A stretch of 64,000 nt of DNA from Paracoccus amoyensis (GCF_014490725.1 NZ_JACOQL010000001.1:248001-312000); one strand, 5' to 3'; counted from the stretch's first letter, positions 40,760 to 51,326 are shown. The notes: generated from the sequence alone by a model not told the origin. Program-made: numbers and translations.

Positions 40760-42328
40760 ATGACGAACCTACTCTCGATCATCACCTTCCTGCCAATTAT
40801 CGCGGCGGCCATTCTTGCCCTGTTTCTGCGGGGCGATGATGAAGCGTCGCAAAGGAATGCCAAGTGGCTGGCGCTGATCGCCACGACGGCGACATTCCTG
40901 ATTTCGATCTTTGTCCTGATCGGCTTTGATCCGTCCAACACCGGCTTCCAGTTCGTGGAAGACAAGGAATGGATCATGGGTCTGCGCTACAAGATGGGGG
41001 TGGACGGGATTTCGGTCCTGTTCGTGATGCTGACCACCTTCCTGATGCCGCTGGTGATCCTGTCCACATGGGAAGTGACGACCCGCGTCAAGGAATACAT
41101 GATCGCCTTTCTGGTGCTGGAAGGGTTGATGATCGGCGTCTTTACCGCGCTGGATCTGATCCTGTTCTATCTGTTCTTCGAGGCCGGTCTGATTCCGATG
41201 TTCCTGATCATCGGCATCTGGGGGGGCGCCAACCGCATCTATGCGGCGTTCAAGTTCTTCCTTTACACCTTCCTTGGATCGGTGCTGATGCTGGTTGCCA
41301 TGGTCGCGATGTATCGCACCGCAGGCACCACCGACATCGTGCAATTGCTGGAGTTCGACTTTCCCTCGACCACGATGCATGTCCTTGGCATCACCGTGAT
41401 CGGCGGCATGCAGACGCTGCTGTTCCTGGCCTTTTTCGCCAGCTTCGCGGTGAAGATGCCGATGTGGCCGGTCCATACCTGGCTGCCCGATGCGCACGTG
41501 CAGGCGCCGACCGCCGGTTCGGTCGTGCTGGCCGCCGTGCTGCTGAAGATGGGCGGCTATGGCTTCCTGCGCTTCAGCCTGCCGATGTTCCCGGTCGCCT
41601 CCGAGATCTTCCAGCCCTTCGTCTTCTGGCTGTCGGCGATCGCCATCGTCTACACGTCGCTGGTGGCGCTGGCGCAGACCGACATGAAAAAACTGATCGC
41701 CTATTCATCGGTTGCGCATATGGGCTATGTGACCATGGGCATCTTTGCCGCCAACCAGCAGGGCGTCGATGGCGCAATCTTCCAGATGCTGTCGCACGGC
41801 TTCATCTCGGGGGCGCTGTTCCTGTGCGTCGGCGTGATTTATGACCGCATGCACACCCGTGAGATCGACGCCTATGGCGGTCTGGTGAACCGGATGCCGG
41901 TCTATGCGCTGGTCTTCATGTTCTTCACCATGGCGAATGTGGGCTTGCCGGGCACGTCGGGCTTTGTCGGCGAATTCCTGACCTTGCTGGGCACATTCAA
42001 GGTGAATACCTGGGTCGCCACGATTGCCGCGACCGGTGTGATCCTGTCGGCGGCCTATGCCCTTTGGCTGTATCGCCGGGTGACGCTGGGCGCGCTGATC
42101 AAGGAAAGCCTGAAGACGATCACCGACATGACACCGCGCGAACGCTGGATTTTCGTCCCGCTGGTCGCCATGACCCTGCTGCTGGGCGTATATCCGCGTC
42201 TGGCGCTTGATATCACCGGCCCCACGGTCGAGGCGTTGGTGACCCACTACAACGATGCCCTGCCGCATCCGCCCGTCGATGGCCTGGCCGTCGCCGCGAC
42301 CGCGGACGCGACAGAAGCCAGCCACTGA
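40760..42328 (+). CDS. nuoM: NADH-quinone oxidoreductase subunit M
   Basis: Antiporter-like proton pump (ND4), 522 aa with about 14 helices. Blocks include [21 protein letters not shown] (with the proton-path glutamate) and [19 protein letters not shown]. Starts one base after nuoL. Confidence 0.96.
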   Translation: MTNLLSIITFLPIIAAAILALFLRGDDEASQRNAKWLALIATTATFLISIFVLIGFDPSNTGFQFVEDKEWIMGLRYKMGVDGISVLFVMLTTFLMPLVILSTWEVTTRVKEYMIAFLVLEGLMIGVFTALDLILFYLFFEAGLIPMFLIIGIWGGANRIYAAFKFFLYTFLGSVLMLVAMVAMYRTAGTTDIVQLLEFDFPSTTMHVLGITVIGGMQTLLFLAFFASFAVKMPMWPVHTWLPDAHVQAPTAGSVVLAAVLLKMGGYGFLRFSLPMFPVASEIFQPFVFWLSAIAIVYTSLVALAQTDMKKLIAYSSVAHMGYVTMGIFAANQQGVDGAIFQMLSHGFISGALFLCVGVIYDRMHTREIDAYGGLVNRMPVYALVFMFFTMANVGLPGTSGFVGEFLTLLGTFKVNTWVATIAATGVILSAAYALWLYRRVTLGALIKESLKTITDMTPRERWIFVPLVAMTLLLGVYPRLALDITGPTVEALVTHYNDALPHPPVDGLAVAATADATEASH

Positions 42329-42338
42329 GGTAAGCAAG

Positions 42339-43856
42339 ATGACCGCGCTTGATTTCTCGACAATCCTGCCCGAGCTCTTGCTGGCAATCTATGCGCTTGC
42401 TGCATTGATGGCCGGGGCCTATCTGGGCAAGAACAAGATCGCAAAACCCATTCTGTGGGCAACTGTTGCCGCCCTGCTGATCGCAGCCTTCTACATCGGT
42501 TATGGTGACCGGGTCGAGGCTGTTGGCTTCTACGGCATGTTCATCGACGACGCGTTCTCGCGCTTTGCCAAGGTGACGATCCTGCTGTCGGCCGCCGCCG
42601 TTCTGGCGATGAGCGCGGATTACATGGAACGCTACCGGCTGTTGCAGTTCGAATTTCCGATCCTGATCGCGCTGGCATCTATCGGCATGATGGTGATGGT
42701 GTCAGCCGGTGATCTGCTGTCGCTGTATATGGGGTTAGAGCTGCAATCGCTGTCGCTTTACGTCGTCGCCGCCATGCGCCGCGACAGCGTGAAATCGTCC
42801 GAGGCTGGCCTGAAATACTTTGTTCTGGGCGCGCTCAGTTCGGGTCTGCTGCTGTATGGCGCATCACTGGTCTATGGCTTTTCGGGCACGACCAGCTTTG
42901 CGGGGATCACTGCGGCGGTCACGACCGACCACCTGTCCGTTGGTCTGCTGTTCGGTCTGGTCTTCCTGATGGTCGGTCTGGCCTTCAAGGTGTCGGCCGT
43001 TCCGTTCCACATGTGGACGCCAGACGTTTACGAGGGTGCGCCCACGCCGGTCACCGCCTTCTTCGCGACCGCGCCCAAGGTTGCCGCCATGGGCCTGCTT
43101 GCGCGCCTGCTGTTTGATGCCTTCGGTAATGTGCCGGGCGATTGGAGCCAGATCGTCGCGGCGCTGGCCGTGATGTCGATGTTCCTTGGCGCGATTGCCG
43201 GTATCGGCCAGCGCAATGTCAAACGCCTGATGGCCTATTCCTCGATCTCTCACATGGGTTTTGCGCTGGTTGGTTTGGCCGCTGGCAATGCCGATGGTGT
43301 GCAGGCGATGCTGATGTATATGGCGATCTATGCAGTGATGGGGATCGGCACCTTTGCCTTTATCCTGTCGCTGGAACGTGACGGCCAGCCGGTGACCGAT
43401 CTGGAAAGCCTGAACCGCTTTGCCAGCGCCGAGCCGCTGAGGGCCTTCGCCGTGCTGTTCCTGATGTTCAGCCTGGCCGGTGTTCCGCCGTTCCTGGGCT
43501 TCTTTGCCAAGCTGGGCGTGTTATCGGCTGCGGTCGAAGCCGGGATGACATGGCTTGCCCTGCTGGGCGTCATCGCCTCGGTCATCGGTGCTTTCTACTA
43601 TCTGCGCATCGTTTACTACATGTTCTTCGGCGCCGAAGGTGAAGGCGTCGAAAGCCGGATGAGCATGGTCCAGTTCGTCGCGCTGATCGGCACCGCCGCC
43701 ATTTTGCTGCTGGGCACGATCAGCGTGTTCGGTGTGGATGATGCCGCAGTGGTTGCCGCAGAAACGCTTGTGGGTGAACAGGTTGCCGCATCGGCGGACG
43801 CAAGCATGGTCGTCCCCGGAGAGCTTCCTGCTGACGAGATGCCAGCCAGTGAGTGA
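42339..43856 (+). CDS. nuoN: NADH-quinone oxidoreductase subunit N
   Basis: Antiporter-like proton pump (ND2), 505 aa. Blocks [19 protein letters not shown] and [21 protein letters not shown] are present, with [19 protein letters not shown] 42339 opens the conserved [13 protein letters not shown]; the longer frame overlaps nuoM. Last core subunit; overlaps birA by 8 bases. Confidence 0.96.
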   Translation: MTALDFSTILPELLLAIYALAALMAGAYLGKNKIAKPILWATVAALLIAAFYIGYGDRVEAVGFYGMFIDDAFSRFAKVTILLSAAAVLAMSADYMERYRLLQFEFPILIALASIGMMVMVSAGDLLSLYMGLELQSLSLYVVAAMRRDSVKSSEAGLKYFVLGALSSGLLLYGASLVYGFSGTTSFAGITAAVTTDHLSVGLLFGLVFLMVGLAFKVSAVPFHMWTPDVYEGAPTPVTAFFATAPKVAAMGLLARLLFDAFGNVPGDWSQIVAALAVMSMFLGAIAGIGQRNVKRLMAYSSISHMGFALVGLAAGNADGVQAMLMYMAIYAVMGIGTFAFILSLERDGQPVTDLESLNRFASAEPLRAFAVLFLMFSLAGVPPFLGFFAKLGVLSAAVEAGMTWLALLGVIASVIGAFYYLRIVYYMFFGAEGEGVESRMSMVQFVALIGTAAILLLGTISVFGVDDAAVVAAETLVGEQVAASADASMVVPGELPADEMPASE

Positions 43857-44622
43857 GACCGGTCCGACCGGCTGGCCCGAGGGTGTGGCGCGCCACATCC
43901 TCGAACGCGTTGACAGTACCAATGCCGAGGCCATGCGCCTTGCCCCGCATCTGTCGGGTCCGGCATGGGTCTTGGCGCATCGTCAAGAGGCTGGTCGGGG
44001 CAGGCGTGGACGGGCATGGACCGATCCCCCCGGTAATTTTGCAGCATCGCTGGTCATGCGTCCCGAAGGTGGGGCGGGCGATGCGGCGCGGCTGTCCTTT
44101 GTTGCCGCGCTGGCGCTGCACCAAGCGCTGATCCGCCTGTGCGGTCCGCACCTGAATATCGCGCTGAAATGGCCCAACGATGTGCTTCTGAATGGCGGCA
44201 AGTTGTCGGGCATCCTGCTGGAAAGTGCGGGTGCAGGTGGGCAGGTCGCGACGCTGGTGATTGGTATTGGCGTCAATCTGTCGCAGGCCCCCGATGTCGG
44301 GCAGGTCGAGGCGGGCGCGACGCGCCCGGTCAGCTTGAAAGGGGAAACGGGCCTGACCATTACCCCGGAAGAGTTTCTGGATGCGCTGGCAATTGCGTTC
44401 GACGACTGGCACCGCCAGATGCGCACATATGGTTTTGCGCCGATCCGGCAGGCATGGCTGGCGCGTGCGGCGAAGCTGGGTGAAACCATCACGGCACGCA
44501 CCGGCACAGTTGAAACCACAGGCGTTTTTGAAGGCATCGACGAAACCGGGGCGCTGATCCTGATGACGCCGCGTGGCAAACAGGCGATCCCGGCTGCCGA
44601 TATTTATTTCAGCGGAGGTTAA
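43849..44622 (+). CDS. birA: Biotin-[acetyl-CoA-carboxylase] ligase
   Basis: Attaches biotin to carboxylases such as the pyruvate carboxylase in this window. 257 aa, the short form without a DNA-binding domain: [39 protein letters not shown] and GIGVNLS are diagnostic. The likely start is GTG 43849, inside the end of nuoN. Linked to the nuo transcript. Confidence 0.9.
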   Translation: MSETGPTGWPEGVARHILERVDSTNAEAMRLAPHLSGPAWVLAHRQEAGRGRRGRAWTDPPGNFAASLVMRPEGGAGDAARLSFVAALALHQALIRLCGPHLNIALKWPNDVLLNGGKLSGILLESAGAGGQVATLVIGIGVNLSQAPDVGQVEAGATRPVSLKGETGLTITPEEFLDALAIAFDDWHRQMRTYGFAPIRQAWLARAAKLGETITARTGTVETTGVFEGIDETGALILMTPRGKQAIPAADIYFSGG

Positions 44623-44626
44623 TCTC

Positions 44627-45406
44627 GTGCTGCTTTGCATAGATACGGGCAATACCAACACGGTCTTCTCGATCTGGGACGGTAAGAAATTTCTGGCCCA
44701 TTGGCGCATTTCGACCGACCACCGGCGCACGGCGGATGAATATTTCGTCTGGCTGTCGACGCTGATTGCGGTTCGCAAATTCGATCTGGACATCGACGCC
44801 TGCATTATCAGCGCCACCGCACCGCGTGTCGTGTTCAACCTTCGCGTTCTCTGCAGCCGCTATTTCGATACACGGCCGCTGGTCGTTGGCAAGCCCGAAT
44901 GTCTGTTGCCTGTTGCCCCACGTGTCGATCAGGGGGCGACCGTCGGGCCGGACAGGCTGGTGAACACCGTTGCCGCCTTTGACAGGCACGGGCCGGACCT
45001 GATTGTGGTCGATTTCGGCACCGCCACGACATTTGATGTGGTCGATACGGATGGCGCCTATATAGGGGGGGTAATCTCGCCCGGTGTGAACCTGTCGCTG
45101 GAGGCATTGCACATGGGGGCGGCCAGCCTGCCGCATGTGGATGTGACCATGCCCGCGAAGGTGATCGGAACCAATACCGTTGCCTGTATCCAATCGGGCA
45201 TTTTCTGGGGCTATATCGGCCTTGTCGAAGGGATTGTTCAGAAAATTCGTGTTGAACGTGATCGCCCCATGAAGGTAATCGCAACAGGCGGACTTGCCCC
45301 ATTGTTCGATCAGGGGTTTGATCTGTTCGACTCGATCGAAGAAGATCTGACAATGCACGGCCTTCGATTGATTTATGACTACAACAAGGAGATGGGCAAT
45401 GGCTGA
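44627..45406 (+). CDS. coaX: Type III pantothenate kinase
   Basis: First step of coenzyme A synthesis. 259 aa with the acetate-kinase-like nucleotide motif LLCIDTGNTNTVFSIW, VGPDRLVNTVAAF, VVDFGTATTFDVV and GGVISPGV. GTG 44627 has GGAGG eight bases upstream. Overlaps the rnj start by 8 bases. Confidence 0.94.
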   Translation: MLLCIDTGNTNTVFSIWDGKKFLAHWRISTDHRRTADEYFVWLSTLIAVRKFDLDIDACIISATAPRVVFNLRVLCSRYFDTRPLVVGKPECLLPVAPRVDQGATVGPDRLVNTVAAFDRHGPDLIVVDFGTATTFDVVDTDGAYIGGVISPGVNLSLEALHMGAASLPHVDVTMPAKVIGTNTVACIQSGIFWGYIGLVEGIVQKIRVERDRPMKVIATGGLAPLFDQGFDLFDSIEEDLTMHGLRLIYDYNKEMGNG

Positions 45407-46859
45407 TCGCTTGATCTATCTGCCGCTGGGCGGCGCGGGCGAAATCGGCATGAACGCCTATGTCTATGGCTACGGGGCACCGGGCAAGGAGCGTCTGATC
45501 CTTGTCGATCTGGGCGTGACTTTCGGGGATATGGAAACCTCGCCGGGAATCGACCTGATCATGCCGGAACTGACCTGGCTGGAACAGAACCGTGACAGGC
45601 TGGAAGGGATCTTCATCACCCACGGCCATGAAGATCACCTTGGCGCGGTTGGCCACCTGTGGTCGCGTCTTGACGTTCCGATCTATGCGCGCCTGTTCAC
45701 CGGCACGCTATGCCGGTTGAAGATGGAAGATCAGGGCCTGCCCGCTGAAACCGTCATGATCGTCGGTCCACGCCCCGAGGTGACGCAGCTTGGCCCGTTC
45801 AACGTGCAATTCGTGCCGATCAGCCATTCGATCCCGGAAAGTGCTGCGTTGATCATCGACACGCCTGCGGGGCGCATCGTCCACACCGGAGACTTCAAAC
45901 TGGACGGCACGCCGGTTGTCGGCGACCCCTTCAACCCGGTCGTCTGGCGCGAGATTGCGAATGAAGGCCGTGGCATCAAGGTGCTGACCTGTGATTCCAC
46001 GAATATCTTTTCTCCCCATCCTGGCCGGTCAGAAGCGACCTTGGCCAACCCGATCCTCGATTGGGTGATGGCCCAAAAGAACATGGTCGTTGCGACCACC
46101 TTTGCCAGCAACATCGCCCGTCTGAAAACGCTGGCCGAGGCCGCGACAGCCTCGGGCCGCAAGGTCTGCCTGCTGGGGCGCGCAATGCGGCGCATGGTGT
46201 CGGTCGGGCTGGAAACCGGAATCCTGACTGATTTCCCGGAAACCATCGGCCCGGATGAGGCAACCGAATTGCCCCGCAACAAGGTCATGCTGATCGTCAC
46301 CGGATCGCAGGGCGAACGTCGGGCCGCCAGTGCGCAGCTGTCGCGTGGCCGCTATCTGGGCTTGTCGCTGAAAGAAGGCGACAGCTTTCTGTTCAGCTCC
46401 CGGACGATTCCGGGGAACGAACGCGCGGTCAATCGCATCATGAATTCGCTCAGCGAGTTGGGCGTGAATGTCTATGACGCCGATGATGGCACATTCCACG
46501 TTTCCGGCCATGCCAACCGTCCCGATATTCAGGCGATGCATGAATTGCTGCAACCCGACATGGTTGTTCCGATGCATGGTGAACATATGCATCTGCGCGA
46601 ACAGATGCTGCTGGCACAGGAAAAAGGCTTCGCGTCGATCATTGCCACGGATGGTACGATGGTGGACCTGACCGGCGATGCTCCTCAGATCGTCGATCAG
46701 ATCGAAAGCGGCCGCATCTATCTGGATGGAAGCGTGCTGATCGGTGCGATGGACGGGATCGTTCGCGACCGCATCCGAATGGCGCTGAACGGGCACGCCA
46801 TGGTCAGCGTGATCGTGGACGAAGATGACAAGTCCTGCCCGATGCCTGGGTCGAATTGA
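45399..46859 (+). CDS. rnj: Ribonuclease J, main reading frame (interrupted)
   Basis: Metallo-beta-lactamase/beta-CASP ribonuclease with 5'-exo- and endonuclease activity in mRNA and rRNA processing. Metal ligands T74-H-G-H-E-D-H80; further blocks HSIPESAALIIDTPAG, HTGDFKLDG, VSGHANRPD and MHGEHMH are intact. The frame stops after 486 aa, while the family has about 555. The missing C-terminal domain is encoded directly downstream in the -1 frame (to 47074). The break lies at the CCC of 46838-46840: one extra C would rejoin both parts as ...SCPDAWVELMGL.... A true mutation or a sequence error are both possible. Confidence 0.88.
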   Translation: MADRLIYLPLGGAGEIGMNAYVYGYGAPGKERLILVDLGVTFGDMETSPGIDLIMPELTWLEQNRDRLEGIFITHGHEDHLGAVGHLWSRLDVPIYARLFTGTLCRLKMEDQGLPAETVMIVGPRPEVTQLGPFNVQFVPISHSIPESAALIIDTPAGRIVHTGDFKLDGTPVVGDPFNPVVWREIANEGRGIKVLTCDSTNIFSPHPGRSEATLANPILDWVMAQKNMVVATTFASNIARLKTLAEAATASGRKVCLLGRAMRRMVSVGLETGILTDFPETIGPDEATELPRNKVMLIVTGSQGERRAASAQLSRGRYLGLSLKEGDSFLFSSRTIPGNERAVNRIMNSLSELGVNVYDADDGTFHVSGHANRPDIQAMHELLQPDMVVPMHGEHMHLREQMLLAQEKGFASIIATDGTMVDLTGDAPQIVDQIESGRIYLDGSVLIGAMDGIVRDRIRMALNGHAMVSVIVDEDDKSCPMPGSN

Positions 46860-47074
46860 TGGGCCTGTCAGAACGCACCCGCGGTGGTGACGATCTGGCC
46901 CGCCATATCGAGGGTGAATTGGCAGAGTTTCTGGACGGTGCCGAAAATCGCATCGTGCAGGACGACGCCAAGATGGACGAGGCGATCCGCAAGATTACCC
47001 GTCAGGTCACGATGGAAGAGATCGGCAAGAAGCCCGAAGTCTCGGTCATCATCAGCCGCCTGATGGCAGACTGA
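46859..47074 (+). pseudogene. rnj: Ribonuclease J C-terminal domain, out of frame
   Basis: 71 codons from ATG 46859 encode the C-terminal domain of alphaproteobacterial RNase J, ending IGKKPEVSVIISRLMAD. In-frame similarity extends upstream to about 46838 (PDAWVEL), which shows that it is a fragment of the preceding gene and not an independent one. In related proteins this domain aids dimer formation. Confidence 0.82.
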
Positions 47075-47080
47075 CACGAT

Positions 47081-47102
47081 GGGGCGCGCCATGCGCCCCT
47101 TT
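47081..47102 (+). terminator. Probable terminator after rnj
   Basis: GGGGCGC, loop GCCAT, GCGCCCC, TTT. Seven perfect pairs and a short T-run, 6 bases after the rnj 3' part. Confidence 0.6.
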
Positions 47103-47143
47103 GCACTTGACCGCGCAGGGCATGCGGTGCAAATCCCGCCGCC

Positions 47144-47860
47144 ATGAGCGATACATCCAAATCCCCCTTCGATCCGAACCCGTCCCGACGGAATTTCTAT
47201 GGCCGTCGTCATGGCAAGACTCTGCGCCAAAGCCAAAAGGGCTACCTGTCCGAGGATCTGGGCGATTTGCGTCCGCGCAATATCACCATCGACGAAAATC
47301 CGAACCGGGTGACGATTGCCCCATCAGCGATCTTCGGCGATGACCGCCCGATCTGGCTGGAAGTCGGTTTCGGCGGGGGGGAACACATGGTCCATATGGC
47401 GGCCACTTATCCTGACATCGGCATCATCGGCTGCGAGCCGTTCATCAACGGCGTGGCGATGCTGTTGGGCAAGATCAGGGCCGCTGCTGTGGAAAATGTC
47501 AGCGTTCATCCCGGCGATGCCCGCGATCTGATGGACGTGCTGCCCGATGCCAGCATCGAGCGCGCCTTTCTGATGTATCCCGACCCCTGGTCCAAGGCCC
47601 GCCATCACCGCCGCCGCTTTGTGACGCCCGAACATCTTCTGCCCTTGGCCCGCGTCATGCGTCCGGGAGGAATTTTCCGCGTGGCCAGCGACATCCCTGA
47701 TTATATCCGCCAAACGCGCGAAGAAGTCCCGCTGGCCGGGTTCGAGATGATCGCGGACACAGATCAGGCATGGGACGACTGGATCAGCACGCGTTATGAA
47801 CAAAAGGCCCTGCGTGAGGGGCGTGTGCCCCATTACGTCACCTTTCGCCGTCAAAGCTGA
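47144..47860 (+). CDS. trmB: tRNA (guanine-N7-)-methyltransferase
   Basis: Forms m7G46 in tRNAs. 238 aa with the SAM block WLEVGFGGGEHMVHMA, GCEPFINGV, LMYPDPWSKARHHRRRF and the substrate region near DWISTRYEQKA. The N-terminus FYGRRHGKTL is conserved. Its 3' end overlaps the convergent amidase gene by 10 bases. Confidence 0.95.
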   Translation: MSDTSKSPFDPNPSRRNFYGRRHGKTLRQSQKGYLSEDLGDLRPRNITIDENPNRVTIAPSAIFGDDRPIWLEVGFGGGEHMVHMAATYPDIGIIGCEPFINGVAMLLGKIRAAAVENVSVHPGDARDLMDVLPDASIERAFLMYPDPWSKARHHRRRFVTPEHLLPLARVMRPGGIFRVASDIPDYIRQTREEVPLAGFEMIADTDQAWDDWISTRYEQKALREGRVPHYVTFRRQS

Positions 47861-49263
47861 GGCGGTCTGCGGTTCGGCCAATCGGTCAGCTGATGCCACG
47901 CATGGCCCAGCCGCAGGATTGCCCTATCCGCGCCGACCGGTCCGGAAAGCTGCATCCCCATCGGCAAACCCTGATCGCCAAACCCGACGGGAACAGACAG
48001 GCAGGGCAGACCGGCCAGACTGACGGGAATCACGATCTCCATCCAACGGTGATAGGTGTCGGCATCTTTGCCCCCCACCTTGTCGGGCCAGCGCCATTCG
48101 ACCGGGAAGGGCCAGAATTGCGCCGTCGGCAGCGCGATCACGTCGACATCCCGAAACAGTTTCGCCAGCCGACGATACCAGTCGCTGCGGATCGTGCTGG
48201 CCTGATAGACCTGATCCGCGCTTAGGTTCAGGCCCTGCTCGATCTCCCACACGGCTTCTGGCTTCAACTTGGCGCGTTTGGCCGGATCGCCATAGATCGC
48301 CCGTTTGCTGCCTGCGTTCAGAAATGCCCGCAACGTCATCCATGACTGCCACAGCTTTCCAGCCGGGAAGGGGGCGGGCAGGCGGACGATTTCACAGCCC
48401 AGCGTTGTGAACTGCTGCAAGGCGTCTTCGCAAATCGACAGAATGCCTTCCTCGCAGGCATAGGCGCCATCCCAGTCGGCCAGCCAGCCGATACGGGTTC
48501 CCTTGACCGGGCCGGTCAGGGCAGCGGGATAATCCTGCGCCTCGCGTCCAAAGGGCAATGCCGGATCAGGGCCGGCCATGGTGGCCAGCAGATATGCGAT
48601 ATCTTCCGGGCTGCGACCCATCGGGCCAAGCGTTGACATCGTGGCCATGAAATTGTCGCCGACTGGATCGCCGGGCACCAGGCCCCAACTGGGCCGGTAG
48701 CCATAGACATTGCAGAACGCCGCCGGATTGCGCAGGCTGCCCATCATGTCCGAGCCGTCCGCAATCGGCACCATCCGCGCCGCCAGCGCCGCGGCCGCAC
48801 CCCCCGAAGACCCCCCGGCTGTCCGGTCGGGATCATAGGGGTTTCGCGTTGCCCCAAAGACTTCGTTGAAACTGTGCGAGCCCAAGCCCCATTCCGGCGT
48901 ATTCGTCTTGCCAATGAAAATCGCCCCGGCATCCCGCATCCGCGCGACGACGATATCATCCTTGGCCGGGACATGATCGGCGAACAGGGGCGATCCCCAT
49001 GTCGTGCGCAGACCCGCGACCGCCGCCAGATCCTTGACCGCCACCGGCAGTCCATGAAGCCAGCCTTTGCGTGGCGCGGTGTCGGCGGCGCGGGCTTCGG
49101 CCAGAAGTTGATCACGCGGGCGCAGGCTGACGATCGCATTCAGTTGCGGGTTGACCGCGTCGATCCGATCCAGAAAAGCGGTCATCACCTGCTCTGCCGT
49201 AATCCTTTTTTCAGCAATGGCCGCTGACAACGCAACAGCGCCCTGATTGATCACGCCATTCAT
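47851..49263 (-). CDS. Amidase signature family hydrolase
   Basis: A 470-aa enzyme with the Ser-cisSer-Lys triad: lysine in GLPVAVKDLAAVAGL, and the glycine/serine block GGSSGGAAAALAARM with DGSDMMGSLRNPAAFC. It hydrolyses amide bonds of an unknown substrate. In GatA the second serine block reads similarly, but no gatC or gatB is nearby, so a stand-alone amidase is more likely. ATG 49263 follows GAGGGTGG; the longer frame adds seven residues. Confidence 0.85.
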   Translation of the reverse strand: MNGVINQGAVALSAAIAEKRITAEQVMTAFLDRIDAVNPQLNAIVSLRPRDQLLAEARAADTAPRKGWLHGLPVAVKDLAAVAGLRTTWGSPLFADHVPAKDDIVVARMRDAGAIFIGKTNTPEWGLGSHSFNEVFGATRNPYDPDRTAGGSSGGAAAALAARMVPIADGSDMMGSLRNPAAFCNVYGYRPSWGLVPGDPVGDNFMATMSTLGPMGRSPEDIAYLLATMAGPDPALPFGREAQDYPAALTGPVKGTRIGWLADWDGAYACEEGILSICEDALQQFTTLGCEIVRLPAPFPAGKLWQSWMTLRAFLNAGSKRAIYGDPAKRAKLKPEAVWEIEQGLNLSADQVYQASTIRSDWYRRLAKLFRDVDVIALPTAQFWPFPVEWRWPDKVGGKDADTYHRWMEIVIPVSLAGLPCLSVPVGFGDQGLPMGMQLSGPVGADRAILRLGHAWHQLTDWPNRRPPQL

Positions 49264-49273
49264 TCCACCCTCT

Positions 49274-50296
49274 TTATCCAGCACAAATCTGTTGCAGGGC
49301 CCGCCATTGGTCGCTGGTCAGTAAGGGTTTGGTCGGCCCGTTCGGGAACGGGTCGCCCTCGACCAAGGGAATGACGGTCCTCCCGGTCGGGTCCAACGAT
49401 CTTGCATAAGGCTCGGACGGGATGCCAAGCTCGCCCAGAACGGTCAGGAACTGCCTATCTTCCGGGCGCGGCGGGGCGGTCAGCAACATCTGTTTGCCAT
49501 AGCCGACCATGGCGCCATCGGGCAGCGTGCCAAGGGTCATCAGGCGCATGACGGGCCAAAAACCCGCATATTCCAACGCAGCCAGCCGCAGATCATCGTC
49601 ATTGGTGGCAAGTTTGGCAGCAACCAGATGCGCAGCCGCCGCCTCTGGCCCCGCTGCGGTCAGCAAAAGATCGTTCCCAATGACATAAAGATCGCCGGGC
49701 AGGCGTCGTGCGCCGCTGATAGGGCCGGGAACAACGCGGATTTCGGCGTCGGCACCGATCAGGCGCGGCGTAAGCCAGTTCAGCACCGCTTGGCCGGATT
49801 CGCGCTGGCAGATGCGGCCTGTCGTCCCCTCCAGATCGGCCAGAATATCCTTGCCAACCATTCGGGCCTGCGCGGGCGGTGCGATATGGGCGGCATGGCG
49901 GACAATCGCGTCCGGCAGCCAGAAGATCAGAACGGCCAGCACCGCAAGGACGGCAAAGACCGTCAGCCCGCCGCGCAGGCCTCGTGGATGTGCGCGGCGC
50001 GTTTCGATGGCGTGGTGCACACGCTCGATCGCTTTGATCATCAGCGGGTCATCGACTTCCAGCGTTTCATCGCTGGCATCGTCGGCAGGGGCATAGATTG
50101 CGGGCAGCTTGCCGGGGTTCAGGCGCGTTACCGCAGGCAGCGACCAATGCGACATCGGGCGTTCGGTTTTCGGGTCGGACAGTGTCAAGGTTGCATCGCC
50201 GACCGAGATGATCACCTCGCGCATCGGCGCGTCGGGCGTTGCGCGCCACAAGCCCTGAGCTTCAAGTCTTTGAAATTCCGTCAGCGCGGTGGTCAT
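49274..50296 (-). CDS. Conserved membrane-anchored protein of unknown function
   Basis: A 340-aa protein with one membrane helix (about 109-128) between an N-terminal cytoplasmic domain of about 100 residues and a C-terminal domain of 210 residues. The C-terminal part contains ICQRESGQAVLNWL and RRLPGDLYVIGNDLLLTA and resembles M48 peptidase layouts, but no HExxH zinc motif is visible. It lies 10 bases before the amidase gene on the same strand, so they may be cotranscribed. Confidence 0.65.
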   Translation of the reverse strand: MTTALTEFQRLEAQGLWRATPDAPMREVIISVGDATLTLSDPKTERPMSHWSLPAVTRLNPGKLPAIYAPADDASDETLEVDDPLMIKAIERVHHAIETRRAHPRGLRGGLTVFAVLAVLAVLIFWLPDAIVRHAAHIAPPAQARMVGKDILADLEGTTGRICQRESGQAVLNWLTPRLIGADAEIRVVPGPISGARRLPGDLYVIGNDLLLTAAGPEAAAAHLVAAKLATNDDDLRLAALEYAGFWPVMRLMTLGTLPDGAMVGYGKQMLLTAPPRPEDRQFLTVLGELGIPSEPYARSLDPTGRTVIPLVEGDPFPNGPTKPLLTSDQWRALQQICAG

Positions 50297-50352
50297 GGTG
50301 TCTGGTCTGCCTGCCTTTCAGACGACCATAGCGTTACGGGGCAACAGGTCAA

Positions 50353-50409
50353 TCGCGCCCGATCAAATCTGACCGGGCGCGACAAAGATTACGGGCGCGA
50401 CAAAGATTA
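50353..50409. repeat. 18-bp tandem repeat with inverted arm, 3' of rpoH
   Basis: An 18-base unit, CGGGCGCGACAAAGATTA, occurs twice back to back (50374-50391 and 50392-50409). The 9 bases TCGCGCCCG at 50353-50361 are complementary to the start of each copy, so two alternative hairpins are possible. It lies directly after the rpoH stop codon and may act as its transcription end, though no T-run follows. Confidence 0.8.
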
Positions 50410-50420
50410 ATTGCGAAGAA

Positions 50421-51326
50421 TCAGGCGGTTTCGGGAACCCGCATCCCCTTGTCACGGGCAAGCGAGCGCATCCGTTCCTGCAGCTTTTCAAAGGCGCGAA
50501 CCTCGATCTGGCGAATCCGCTCACGCGAGACGTCATAACGCTCGGACAGGTCTTCAAGCGTCATCGGATCGTCGCGCAGGCGGCGTTCCATCAGAATGTC
50601 CTTTTCACGGTCATTCAGCACGTCCATGGCCTGCAACAGCATTTGGCGGCGTGTGTCCAACTCTTCGGTTTCGGCATAAGCCTCGGCCTGATTGGCGTCT
50701 TCGTCCTCCAGCCAGTCCTGCCATTGCGCAGCCGATTCGCCATCACCCGATCCAACGGTTGCGTTCAGCGACGCGTCACCGCCCGACATGCGGCGGTTCA
50801 TGTCGATCACTTCCTGTTCGGTCACGTTCAGGTCATTGGCAATCTGGGCGACATTTTCGGGGCGAAGATCGCCTTCTTCCAACGCGCCGATGCGATTCTT
50901 GGCTTTGCGCAGGTTGAAGAACAGCTTCTTCTGGGCGCTGGTCGTGCCCATTTTCACCAGCGACCACGACCGCAGGATATATTCCTGAATCGAGGCGCGG
51001 ATCCACCACATCGCATAGGTCGCCAGCCGGAAGCCTTTTTCCGGGTCGAAGCGTTTCACGGCCTGCATCAGGCCAACATTCGCTTCCGAAATCACTTCGG
51101 CCTGCGGCAGGCCATAGCCGCGATAGCCCATGGCGATCTTGGCGGCCAGGCGCAGGTGGCTGGTCACGAGTTTATGGGCGGCCTCGCTGTCTTCGTGGTC
51201 AACCCACGCTTTGGCCAGCATGTATTCTTCTTCGGGCTGCAGCAGCGGGAACTTACGGATTTCCTGCAAATAGCGGTTCATCCCCTGTTCGGGACTAGGA
51301 GCCGGAAGATTGCCATAATTTGCCAT
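50421..51326 (-). CDS. rpoH: RNA polymerase heat-shock sigma factor sigma-32
   Basis: Directs transcription of heat-shock genes. 301 aa with sigma-70 regions 2 (MQAVKRFDPEKGFRLATYAMWWIRASIQEYIL) and 4 (LEDLSERYDVSRERIRQIE), identified by YAMWWIRA and SRERIRQIE, and the RpoH box QKKLFFNLRKAK between regions 2 and 3. A hsp20 gene with a possible RpoH-type promoter lies 12 kb away. Confidence 0.95.
   Translation of the reverse strand: MANYGNLPAPSPEQGMNRYLQEIRKFPLLQPEEEYMLAKAWVDHEDSEAAHKLVTSHLRLAAKIAMGYRGYGLPQAEVISEANVGLMQAVKRFDPEKGFRLATYAMWWIRASIQEYILRSWSLVKMGTTSAQKKLFFNLRKAKNRIGALEEGDLRPENVAQIANDLNVTEQEVIDMNRRMSGGDASLNATVGSGDGESAAQWQDWLEDEDANQAEAYAETEELDTRRQMLLQAMDVLNDREKDILMERRLRDDPMTLEDLSERYDVSRERIRQIEVRAFEKLQERMRSLARDKGMRVPETA

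Noticed and set aside
46830..46862. Programmed -1 ribosomal frameshifting in rnj
   Set aside because: No X-XXY-YYZ slippery heptamer or evident downstream pseudoknot; a one-base deletion or sequence error explains the data better.
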